A stretch of 64,000 nucleotides of DNA from positions 1 to 64,000 of the forward strand of contig JBAMDO010000168.1 in the NCBI GenBank assembly GCA_037074765.1, read 5' to 3'. A program made the translations under genes and the position numbers. Shown one piece after another: positions 27,001 to 38,123 of this stretch. The notes under the pieces were generated by a model. The model ran no database searches and was not told the DNA's origin. It saw only the letters and a program-made list of their open reading frames with translations. Within the stretch, counting starts at the first letter, position 1; each line of letters opens with the position of its first letter. This DNA is from Mansonella perstans. Its lineage: Eukaryota > Nematoda > Chromadorea > Rhabditida > Onchocercidae.

Positions 27001-30000
27001 TTAACTCCCACCCATTCATTTTGAATTACAGTTCATAACAGCAGTTAAGCAAGTCAGTTCAACTAACAGCCAACCTCTCAACCGGTTAACTGTCCAAATT
27101 TTATCTGTGTTCATGGATTTGCATGGAAACCAATCATTGATTTGCATGGAAACCAATCATTGCTGATCGGTTTGTCATCTTAATCATGTTTATCGGCTAA
27201 GTATTTGAAAACATCTTTTTATCTTTGCCTGTACCAATTGCCAACTGTATTTTTTTTTTTTGTTAAACAAAACGGCTGAATTTATTTTAGGAGTTATTAA
27301 TGTGACTTAAACCGATTCCAGTTTTTGTTTTAATTACCTAAGAAAACTGATGACGACAAAAATCACTTTTACATGTTATGCAAATATGTAACAGGATGAT
27401 TTTTGAAATTTTAATTTTCCAGTTTTACGAGTTCATAGTTAACTTGCAATTATTCGTCTGTTGTAAAAATACTAGCCTTAGCTTAAAAAAATAAATCATC
27501 CTAAAAACAACTTTTGAGGATGTGTCATTCTAAGTAGTAGTGCCGCAGGTAACAACAATTGAGTTTACCTGTTCTCTGCTGCTTAACATGACTATCCATA
27601 ATTGAACAATTAATTCGCCTCAATCGTAGAAATTCGATTCAATTCAGCATTCACTATGTTATCTAGGCACTTATTACTTGCAATTTTTTCACTGATTTAG
27701 GAAGAACTACATAAATCCATCGTAATAATAATAAAAATTGGAAAAAAACAAAAAAGCTCAAAAGAAAAAAATCAAAAATGAGGGAAAGATATTCTCGTTT
27801 ATATTATCTCAATCGGAACATTTGCACATGATCAAGAAAACTTTAAACTCTTAAAATTACCTTGTAGCAATGTGGAAAATCAATAAACACAGCCCTAAAA
27901 TGATGCTTTTCACTGTCGTTTTCTTTGCTTTCTCATATTGAGCATTCGCGTTTTCCAATTTTTGTGAATTTCTGAATCATACATGTAACTTAACAATACA
28001 TCTAACTTCAAACTTCGAATGAGTTTACTGGAACTTTGGAAAATAATCATGTGATGCATTCGGGTGCTATTTTTCAAAACTTGTGATTTCATCTTTCATT
28101 TTTACTGGTGCAAAATGTCTCAGTTCATTAACGGTGTTCATTTCGTTTCACAAAAGCAGCTTAAAGTTTCAAATGTTAACATATACATTATATATATCAC
28201 TCAGGAGATTTTGATAGGTGAGCTAATCAGAACAGTCATTAATAAACTAATAATGTACTGGTGAAAGGAAAAGATAAAATCGGTCATTTTTAAATCAAAG
28301 AATAGTGAAAATGAATTTTTGAATTTTGGTTTTATATTTCTTAAAATAATTTTAAAAACGTCTGTAATGAAGCATAGCACTTGGCAAACTGAAGCTTCAA
28401 AGTTTCAAAAATTTCTACACAAAAAAGAAAAAAAAACCCTCTATTGATGCCCCCCACAAAACTTTGCGAATAAAAATGCTATTCGTCAATAAGATAGTCC
28501 AGATGGGACATGTGATGTAAATATAAGTAACTTTATCATTCATAACCTTCCAAAATGATAGATAAGGCGAAGATGAAAAATATAAAAGTGGTTGAGTCGT
28601 TCTTTAATTGTTATCAGCTTCAAGTGATTTTTTTCACTCTTTCGTTTTTAATATAACAAATTCTTGTGATTAAAAGAATTTTGATAATTGAAATCCACAT
28701 CCAAAAATGTGAAATAAATCGAAAATCTTTCACCAAAGTTTAATTCAATCTGTTTAAGGAGTTAGATTTCCTACTGTTTTAGTAGATCGTTACATGTTTC
28801 TGTCTGATACAAGAAGTTCAATACCTTACATCCATCCAAATTATTTTGCTCTTTCTTTGTATTATTTTTCATTGCTTGTTATCAATGCCAATTAGCAGTT
28901 TCTTTTCCAGCAAACATAAAATTTAAATTCGTTGATTTACTTTAGAACATTGCTCACTTGCTGTGTCGTCCTATTGTATAAGAACATTTCACTATCTTCT
29001 AATAATTTACTTTTAAGCTAAAAAATATTAAAATTCTGCTCAAATCTCGCTTACTTTGATGGCTGAAACAACTTTTCCTCATGATTATGAGCAACCATAC
29101 TTACACTTATAAACAAAAGTTGTGATAGCAAAAAGCTAGTCTGTTGAACTTCTTCAAATTCTTGCTATTGTTAGAAATCAAAAAACTGACCCAAAATGCA
29201 GGACAAATATTACTTTAACATTTCAACCTGCTAGTGTTGAACAGTGTTGATTGGAGAAAAAAAAAAAAAAAAAATAGATCGTTGTATAACAGTTTGTAAT
29301 AATGCACCGTCGGAAAAAGCGAAATAAATTTTATCAAAAATTTATGTTAAAATAATGAGATAATTACATTTCATTTTATAATTGTTGGGAATATTATACT
29401 TAATTTATCTCTTGCATTAAATTAACTGTTTAATCATCATTTTCCCAAGGCTATTTCTGTTTATAATTGCATATCTGCTGACCTCGCAACAATTTCTTTA
29501 TATTATTCATAATTCTAATTACCATATCTGGTGATTTCGCAACTCTAAATTACTTCCTTTGCAATTATCTAATTACGTTTTGACCCTTGACCTGGAAAAT
29601 ATTTTGTATATAAACCATAGGAAATTGTTTCATAATGTTCAGTTCAATATTCAAATCATCATTCGATTGGATTTTATTAGTCGCGACTATTTCTATAAAC
29701 TATGCCTTTATCAATAAATTTAGATCAAATTTTTTTTATATTCTTGTTTAGCAACGAGCTAATTCGTCGCCTACAACCCATAAATACACAAATAATCTAT
29801 CTTATCATTTACAAGCTACAAAAAAAAACAAATTTTTCTTGCTCCGAAATCGATAAGCTTATTACTGCCAAGTGTGAGTAAAGTTTTAGGATATTAAAAG
29901 AGGAATGATTCGATCCCAACCTGTAATAAGATTTTCAATTCAATAAAGGTAGTTTTAATTTTTATCGGAAATCCATTTCCACGACAACTGTGATTACTGC

Positions 30001-30255
30001 AAATATGAATAATTCAGATTTGTGATGTAATATTTCCCAAAAAATTAAGGAAATATCAAGAAATCACTTGTAATACATTGTTTATACATAATGTTCAAAG
30101 CCAAATTTGCTAAGAATTTCAATGCATTTTTTTCAGCGAGGCTATTGGCAGTACAAAAGGGAAAATGTCTGATTCATTTAGAAAGTTATATGTAAGCAAT
30201 ATTTAACCAAATTTTTCCTGTCATTTACCATATCTATTCAATTAGAATTCTGAAT
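21064..30255. other. Long intergenic region
   Basis: I find no chain of exons on either strand. ORFs such as plus 23283-23552 (89 aa) and minus 24047-24250 carry no motif and are not flanked by convincing splice sites. The stretch holds a duplicated 23-bp element at 27116-27161, a poly-A run near 29,257 and AT-rich near-repeats around 23,825-23,885. Otherwise I see nothing in it. Confidence 0.5.
27116..27161. repeat. Two perfect 23-bp tandem copies with octamer and CCAAT
   Basis: The unit begins GATTTGCATGGAAACC and ends AATCATT; copies are 27116-27138 and 27139-27161. Each copy contains ATTTGCAT, the reverse complement of the POU octamer ATGCAAAT, and a CCAAT box ten bases further on. Confidence 0.9.
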
Positions 30256-31053
30256 AGGTCAGATGATGACCTTTCTCAGACGCGCTTTATATAATGATAC
30301 ATCACTCATTGATTGCTTAAAAACAGCAGCATTAACCAGCATTTTCAGTCCTTATTAACATGTCCATATGGATTGCTAGCTAGGCTCAAAATCATTATTA
30401 GAAGCGAAACTTATGACCTAAATTGACTTAATATAGGAAAATCTTAAAGGAGTTTAAATTTATACCGCGATTCTTTGAGCCACTAAAATACGGGAGTAAT
30501 ACCCACATGTTTTGGTCAGGTAAGCCCTAATGACCTTGAAGTATTTCACGGCGTCGCCTCTTAGCTATGACCAAACAAGACCAGCTCTTTTCTTTCACTA
30601 GTTCCCTGTTTATGTTGACCTGTCCTATTGAGCAGTTCTGTTCGTATGGATAAAGCAAAGTGGGAAGAATAGCACTAACTTACCTGTTCTTTGATCATTC
30701 GTAGTTTGCACAAATTTACTTTATTAATTGTTATCTAAAAAGATAAGTATTTCAGTGTTCATCGAATTGTATGTTCTCTAAACTACGAGTGGTGCCGTTT
30801 GTTTAGGTCAAAGGTCAACTAACTAAAGAACCTAGAGGAAACAATGCTTTCAGGTCATGAAATGTATTATGTTTCTATCGATTTGACTAAATATAATGAA
30901 AAAGAACCATAAATAAAGTGTTTTATTCTTTTAGAAATGCTTCTTTTTTCTTTCTTTTAACTTCTCACACTAAATGTGTTTTGTCACTTTTCATTTTAAT
31001 TCATATTAATTGTTGTCTACGATGACATTATTGTCTTTATCATACATTGACCT
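30256..31053. promoter_or_regulatory. Cluster of nuclear-receptor half-sites upstream of PanK
   Basis: AGGTCA or its complement TGACCT occurs nine times in about 800 bases, at 30256, 30267, 30414, 30531, 30616, 30805, 30812, 30852 and 31048. The pair at 30805-30817 is a perfect DR1 (AGGTCAAAGGTCA), the element bound by HNF4- and RXR-type receptors. The pair at 30256-30272 is an inverted repeat with a 5-base spacer. The site at 30531 reads TGACCTTGA, the complement of the extended FTZ-F1/ERR monomer site TCAAGGTCA. The cluster ends about 270 bases before the pantothenate kinase start codon. The motifs are seen directly; receptor binding is inference. Confidence 0.6.
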
Positions 31054-31280
31054 TTACGTTAGTTATCCTCTTGCGTTTATTTTTTTTTATTCATCGTATT
31101 TTCGAGATTAGTTGACCATTTACTGCTGATCATATAATGATGATAGGGCAAATTTGAAACTTTTAGTTAAATACACCGATCTCTAATAAGGAGCTGAATT
31201 TCGTTCTAAGCCTAATTTAACCGATCTATGTGTCAGAGCAGTTTGTGACTTGAGCAGGATGCTTATGAATTTTAAATATT

Positions 31281-31284
31281 TCAG
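31281..31284 (+). promoter_or_regulatory. Candidate trans-splice acceptor for PanK
   Basis: AAATATTTCAG ends at 31284, 36 bases before the pantothenate kinase ATG, and no coding exon precedes it. This is the usual form of a nematode spliced-leader acceptor. Confidence 0.5.
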
Positions 31285-31320
31285 TGTTATTTAAATAAAT
31301 TCAAGAGAATTTTGGCAGCT

Positions 31321-34300
31321 ATGTCAGACAACGATCCTACCTATAATATGGTGGTTGCTGAAGATATGGAAACGGATGGATATGTGAATAAGGATGGTGA
31401 TATGAAAAATATTCACCGCGTAGTGGTTCGCCGAAGACAAAGATTACTTTCACCTTCTGTACCCCGTAAGTTCTTCCAAAATGTTTCATTATTCAACATG
31501 CTGCATGTTGCAACTTTTGCTTCAAGTATTGTCATATAATTGACATAGCTTAGCATTAGTCAATTATTATTAATCAACTAGCTTGGTATCAGTCAACCAT
31601 CTCAGTCAACAAGTTTTTGGTTACTTTTCATCGTTTTGATATACTTAGTTAGGTTTGACAGCATCATTATATTCTTAAAATTCTGCTCTCTGCCGCTGTT
31701 AATGCTGCGATCGGCAGCTGTTTATTCATACGGCTTTGTAGGAATGAGATATTGTTTGTTTCATCTCTTTGTAAGTGCGAAACTGTTCTTGTCTTTTTAA
31801 TAATTTGTGAAGCAAAAAATATGATGAAATGTACTATAATTTTCTTGGAACTGTTAGTGGAATTATATGTTAAGCGGTGAAGCCGGAAAAACTTTTGCTG
31901 TACTGATAATTTTGAGTAATAGTCTAAAATTGGTCACGTTTAAAAATCTCCTCTGCTACACCATATTCCAGCACTGAGATTTTCCCATTAGTCTGCATCG
32001 CTTGTAATTAGTGTAGTTTGGGTTCGTATTTATCAGATATCCTTTTTTTATCTGTCATTGCGACTCAGTTCAGTTTGTCGCAATTTCTATTCTGTAACAG
32101 ATCATCCGCGGAGGTATTGATAGTTTCCAGTGTGATGTTGGTTTTTGTCAGCTTAAGCGCATTGCTGCTTGATTTTCACGGTATATATTTTTGCTAAAAG
32201 TCAGTTTGAACTAACAGTGATACTGGGTGAGGACGGTTCTGTAAAGTTCCTACGGATGAAGTCTTTGCTGTCGCTCTTGGTGAATTTCGTGAGTATTTTT
32301 GTTGCTAATTTTTGGTTTATTTTTCCTTGCGTCAGCGAATTACAAATTATATCTACAATAAAATTTCTTCGATTTTGTTGCAACTAACATACCTCTGCCG
32401 AACAAGAGCCAATTTCGCTGTTTAATTTATAAGTACATTTAATTTATTCGTAACGACATGGTATTAGGAAATCTTTTGTTTGGATCTTCAGAACCAGTGA
32501 AGGAAAACAAAACCTTCGATATATTAAATAATTTAATTATCGCATCAGTGATGATAGCAATGTGATGAAATATTTAATCATGTTAACATAAGTACATTTT
32601 GAGTTATCGTCACACCTGTTTTTCAAAACATGCTGAGAGCGACATGATAAAATATAATAAGTCATTGAGATTTAACTTTTTGGTTTTTTTTTGTTTTTTC
32701 TGATTGTTTTTTATCTAAAAAAAAAAATTTTCAGCAATGCCATGGTTTGGTATTGATATAGGAGGTACACTGGTTAAACTTGTCTACTTCGAGCCGCAAG
32801 ATCATGCAAGTTTTAACTATGCAGAAATTATGCAGAATCATAAAAGAGAACAATCATATTATTGTATTCAGAAGAACTACTTCTGTTAATATCAGTGTTT
32901 ACGCTCTCATAATTCACCATTGTATTGCAGAATGATTTTATCGAAAGTGAAGAAGAAGTCTTACGGCGTAGGAAAATTCAACGTTATCTTGTGACAAGCA
33001 AAGCCTATGGTGGTAGTGGTGTGAGAGATGATCATCTACGTCTCTGTGATGTCGGAATCAATGTTGGTTGCAATTATTGCCATAATCAGTTTTTGTCGTT
33101 TATCTTTTCAGTAATGGAGTGACAGGTCTCAAGATCTTTACAGTAGTGTAGGTTTAATCAGAAAATATTTTTTAAGAAACGTAGTCAGTACGTAAAATAT
33201 TTTAAGTTGCTGTGTACCACTGCATCATTTCGTACATGGTGGATTCATTTGGATTTGGAAAAGCAGTAATAACAGACGTTTAAATACTGCACATTTATCC
33301 GGTTCAGGGTAGAGTTGGCACAATACATTTTATTCGATTTCCAACAGACAAAATGCTTGATTTTGTACATCTGGTTAAGCGTAAAGGATTCGCCGAAATG
33401 AGCAGTACAGTATGCGCTACTGGAGGCGGTTCCTTAAAATATGCTAAGGAGGCAGCGGTTTGTCTTTTTTTTATACAAGAATTCTTTTGGATACGAATTT
33501 ATTTTAAAAAATTTGAATAGAATTTTCTTTCACTTCTATCCTCTTGTTGAATTTCTTTACAGTTAGGTGATATTAAAAATCTCCATCACTACTTTTTTTT
33601 ATCTGAGGAAGGTAAAGTTGTTCTTTTAGGATTTGGGTTTGCAGTTACACAAAACAGATGAACTGGAATCTCTGATTAAGGGTATTGAGTTTATTGCTGC
33701 AACAAATCCTGACGAATGCTATTATTATGAGAATCCTTTGGATGAAACTTTGTGTAGAAAAGTGATTTGGTATGTTGTATATGGTTAGTAGTTGTCTTTT
33801 ATTTAATTTTGAGGTTCTCGGAGATCATGGAATTTGTAGGCGATGGTCACACGGTCGCTGCTCAACATCGGATTTTATTCCGGAAAGTGAGAAAGACGGC
33901 TTGCAGTACCCATACATCGTTTGCAATATTGGTAGTGGTGTATCTGTGCTAGCCGTGCGTGGCCACAATCAATTTGAGCGAATTGGAGGCAGTAGGTAGC
34001 AGTTTCCAGGACTACGCAATAATTCTGATATAAATAAATATATATATATATATAAAATCAGCAATAAGTCATTGCCATGAAATGAAAACAATCTGCAATA
34101 TCTGGATTTCTTGGCTTTCTACCACTGGAACCTGAAACATTGCTTGCTTATTATATATAATATATATATATTCAACAATTACTAAAGTATAATTTCAGCA
34201 TTGGAGGTGGTTTCTTCCAAGGTATATGTGCAATTATGTGCGGATGTGAAACTTTTGAAGAGGCAATTGAGTTAGCATCACGAGGAGATAATAAGAATGT

Positions 34301-35047
34301 TGATAAGCTTGTGAAAGATATTTATGGCTCAGGTTATGATCAAATGGGACTTCCAGGAGATGTTATCGCTGCCAGGTGATTGTTACATGTATTTCTTAAA
34401 GTTCCGCCACTTTCTTACTTATTTCATGTTATTTAATTACAGTTTTGGGAAAATATATAGCAAGAATGATCGCGATAAGGCACGAATTGAAGACCTTGCG
34501 CGTTCGGCACTTGTAACTACAACAAACAATATAGGTTCCATTGCGTTTAATGGAGCGAAAACGTGCGGAATTGATCGGATTGTTTTTGTTGGTAATTTTC
34601 TTTCATGAATATATCAGTGCATCATCTAGTCTTAAATTTTAACTTCACAGCTGTAAAGCATCGTCGTATTTTTATTTATAAAAAACATTTCAGGCAATTT
34701 TCTGCGAGTAAATCCCATTGCTGCAAGACTGCTAAGTAATGCTATGAATTTTTGGTCGCAAGGAACGAAAAAAGCACTATTTTTGATACATGAAGTAAGA
34801 TTCACTTGACTAATGATTCTGATTTCATAAAATTTTTTTGGGCGTTTCTTTATTAATGGCACTATATTGCTTCTTGAAATTTATAATAAGTGTTCTCGAT
34901 ATTCAGGGTTATTTTGGCGCAGTTGGATGTTTGGATAAATTGGTTGATGTTACGGAAACAAGAAGACGAATACGTGCTGAAAATCAACAGCAGGGAGACA
35001 ATAGAAATATCAAAAATTTGAAACGATCCGAGTTATCAGTGGACTAA
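31321..35047 (+). CDS. pnk-1: Pantothenate kinase
   Basis: Ten exons join in frame: 31321-31465, 32735-32805, 32931-33062, 33308-33457, 33630-33769, 33840-33995, 34199-34375, 34443-34591, 34694-34794 and 34907-35047, giving 453 residues. The enzyme phosphorylates pantothenate with ATP, the first and usually controlling step of CoA synthesis. The N-terminal 48 residues are an acidic, then Arg-rich extension specific to this protein. The kinase fold begins at [21 protein letters not shown] and continues through [72 protein letters not shown] and GYFGAVGCL, all typical of eukaryotic PanK. A polar tail of about 30 residues follows. Exon 2 must end at a GC donor (CAT then GCAAGT) to keep frame and alignment. 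Exon 1 follows a TTTCAG and a cluster of nuclear-receptor sites. The gene symbol is by analogy with C. elegans. Confidence 0.96.
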
Positions 35048-38000
35048 AAAATAAGTCCCTGCTTTCTGCGGAACCTGCGCATCATCTCTTCGTTATTTGT
35101 TTTCTGTTTTTTTTTTTTTTTTTTTTTGTTTTTTGTCCATCAAAAAACTCGCATCGATTTGGTTTAGATTGCACAAGTCTGTGAATGAAATCTCCTCAAA
35201 AATTGTGGGAAAAAATACTATCAAAAGCCGAAACACTAAATTACTTAAAAATAGCTCAACAACAAAACAAGTAAAGGATTTCATGAAAAATGATTGCTTC
35301 TCACAGAAAAATGAATAAGACAAAAGATGAGCGCACAGGAAACGTTTCCTGACAAATGATTAACATAAAGTGCGACCTACATTTTCAATAGCAGAAGCGA
35401 TTCTTGCCAACATCAAATAACAAGGAAAAAATAGCTACGTCAATATTTAGAAAGCTTGGCTTAACAACACATTCAACAATAAAATTCGATGATCTGTGCA
35501 ATGTTGACAGTCGGATAGAAGTACCATCACTTCTATTTAAATTGAAATTTTGAATTGAAAGCAAACTTACGGATGTATTAGATTACAAAACGAATTCTCA
35601 AGACCAAAGTCCGTGATTTCTCACTAAACATTTAAGAAATTTTCTTTTGCTCATGGATCTTTTCGCACTAGATCTTAACTGATTTTCTCTTTGGTTAATA
35701 GTCGTTCAGATCATGATGTGTTGTGAAGAATCACGGGTTGTAGTCATGCGGATTCATTTTGCTTTGCAGTTTTATGCATCCGTAGGTTGCTTTCAATTCA
35801 AAACTTCTGTTTAAGTGAATGTACTTCTACTCGACTGTCACCGTTGCACAGATCATCAAATTTTCTTGTTGAATCTGTTGCTAAGCCAAGCTTTAGTTGC
35901 TTCTGCTATTCGAAATCTGGGTCGCATTTCATGTTAATCATTTGTCAGGAATTAGTCATTTTTTCCCTCGCGGTCATTTTTTGTCTCATTCATTTTACTG
36001 TGAGAAATAATCATTTTTCATGAAATCCTTTACTTATTTTGTTGTTGAACTATTTTGCAGTAATTGTTTCGGCTTTTGATACTATTTTTTCCTCACATTT
36101 TTTGAGGAGATTTCACTCATAGACTTGTATGACCGCGTGTTTAACATTTAAAATTTTTCTCACTTCGAAGTTATTCACTGATTTTAAAATTTTGTAATGC
36201 AGTGATTTACTGTGCAAGTTCGATTCTTACTTTGCTATCATTCATTGTAATTAAATTAGCAATTGCTATCATTAACCTTTCCTTAGTAATATGTCTGCAG
36301 TGATAATAATTACTTGACAGAATACAGAGAGGACAGACTATGATAATTTTCTGGACTACTATTAGGCTATTGTTAATTTCTTGTCGAAATCTCAAAGATA
36401 TCTTTGACAGTAGTCTCCGGGAAAATATAATTCAGTACTTCATCGTTGCCTTCCAGAATTGTTTGCTTCTTTTATTGAAGTATTGGAACACGAGCATTAC
36501 GATTAGTCTGTTTGATGATTCGATTTTTTTCACATTTTTGCCTTATCTATCAGAAATTAGTAATTCACTTAATTCACTTAACAATATAAGTTGCTCTATG
36601 TTCTCACTTTGAACAATTTTACATCTGTTATTCTATAAGCATTCGTGATTTTAATATACTAATACATACCTCTGTAGATCTGAATATTATTAAATGCTTT
36701 CCCTAATATTATTAAATCATATAGTAGTAATTTCATGTAATTATCTTCAACTATAAGATATTTTTTCGGTCTATTTATTCGCTTTTGTGCTTTGCAGGTC
36801 TTATAATAATTGTCCACTTATTTTTAATTTGCACCTGGCATTTACGCTTCTTCCTTCAGTATACTCAAAATTATGCAGTTTATTAGATCAAGCACATGCG
36901 TGTATTTGAAGTCTTTTTGTTGTTTCTCATTCCTGATATTATTTCACTTATTTCTTTATTTCATTATTCAGTAATAAATAAGATAAATTGAAACAATTAA
37001 TAGCATCCATCGTGCTGCAGTGGTGGTTTGTACTCTTCCCAATTACAGTATCTGGATATTATATAGAAGTTTTGAGTGGTCTTTTATTCTCATGACTACA
37101 TGACGTAAAGGTATGAACATGTATACAAGTACTTCTCTACTTCGAGAATACAATCTGTATGGGTAATTCAGTATGTGGGTGGAAAGTGGAGAAATTGCGA
37201 TGAAATAAAAGCAGAGGACCTTTCGTAATCCTGGAAAGTGATGCCAGCTACTTCTAATTCTGGAAAGTGGTGCTTTCTTTATTTGTAACGGGAACCATAA
37301 AATTCAAAAGTAATGAATTCTGTTGATTAGGAAATAAACTTTAGTTGGAATTTTTAACGTACTAGTTGGACTTTTAGCATAAGTTGAAAAAGAAACGGCT
37401 TGGCTGTGCCATTCTCTCTTTTAGGTTAACTTCATCGTATGTTGAGGTGTGTTACCGTAATAGGCGTAATATAGATGACTTCTCTTAAAAATATACGGAT
37501 CATTGCTTGTTTGTTAGACATTGGCATTGATTATGAAAATACGCTGCTTGCGTGATATGAGGAATAAATTATCCCTCTTCAGCTTACATGTCAATGCGAC
37601 GAAGGGTGTACGCTTCCATTTGGGAATCAGTGATGAGTTCAGATTCATTTTACGTTTTATATAGTACATTTTGAAGTTTGTATTATTTTATGTCTACAAC
37701 GTCGGGTATTTCCTTCATCATTTCGTGATCCTAGTATGTGGCGTAGTCTATTATATTTTCACAACTGAAGAAATTATGAAAATTGCACTTCTCATATACT
37801 CGTAATTTTACTTGGTAAATCGTGACTCTTGATGCTTAATGGCATTGTTAGCTTATCACAAACTTCCCCATGTATGTGTTATTTCATAATTGAGTTCATA
37901 TCAGTATCTCCGCAAGAAGGCGAAAGATTTACATATACTGGATATATATCTCATATTTGATTAGAATCATAATGTTTATACTTTGATATATATATATATT

Positions 38001-38123
38001 TGTATTTTAAAACTTTGACGGCAATACATTTTTATATTTTCCCCAACTTAATATGAATATTAATTTTCATGTTTAGGTTTGCGTTCGATATTTACGCTAT
38101 ATAACGCAAAAATTTGGAGCGCA
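35048..38123. other. PanK to GPAT gap with long inverted repeat
   Basis: A poly-T run at about 35106-35126 follows the PanK gene. It is followed by the long inverted repeat at 35173-36128. From about 36,130 to 38,070 I see no supported exon. A GTTTAG acceptor at 38076 precedes the acyltransferase gene and may be its trans-splice site. Confidence 0.55.
35173..36128. repeat. Imperfect inverted repeat, arms about 0.4-0.45 kb
   Basis: The left arm (about 35173-35630) and right arm (about 35715-36128) are reverse complements along most of their length, with scattered substitutions and small gaps. Clear anchor blocks in both arms are GAAATCTCCTCAAAAA, TATCAAAAGCCGAAACA, GTAAAGGATTTCATGAAAAA, CCTGACAAATGATTAACAT, GATGATCTGTGCAA, TTTTGAATTGAAAGCAA and CCGTGATT. 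The loop is about 85 bases. No transposase gene, and no terminal target duplication that I can recognise, is present. Part of the left arm can be read as protein-like sequence (for example RKLGLTTHSTIKFDDLC), which suggests an inverted duplication of former coding DNA. A foldback element is the alternative. Confidence 0.88.
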
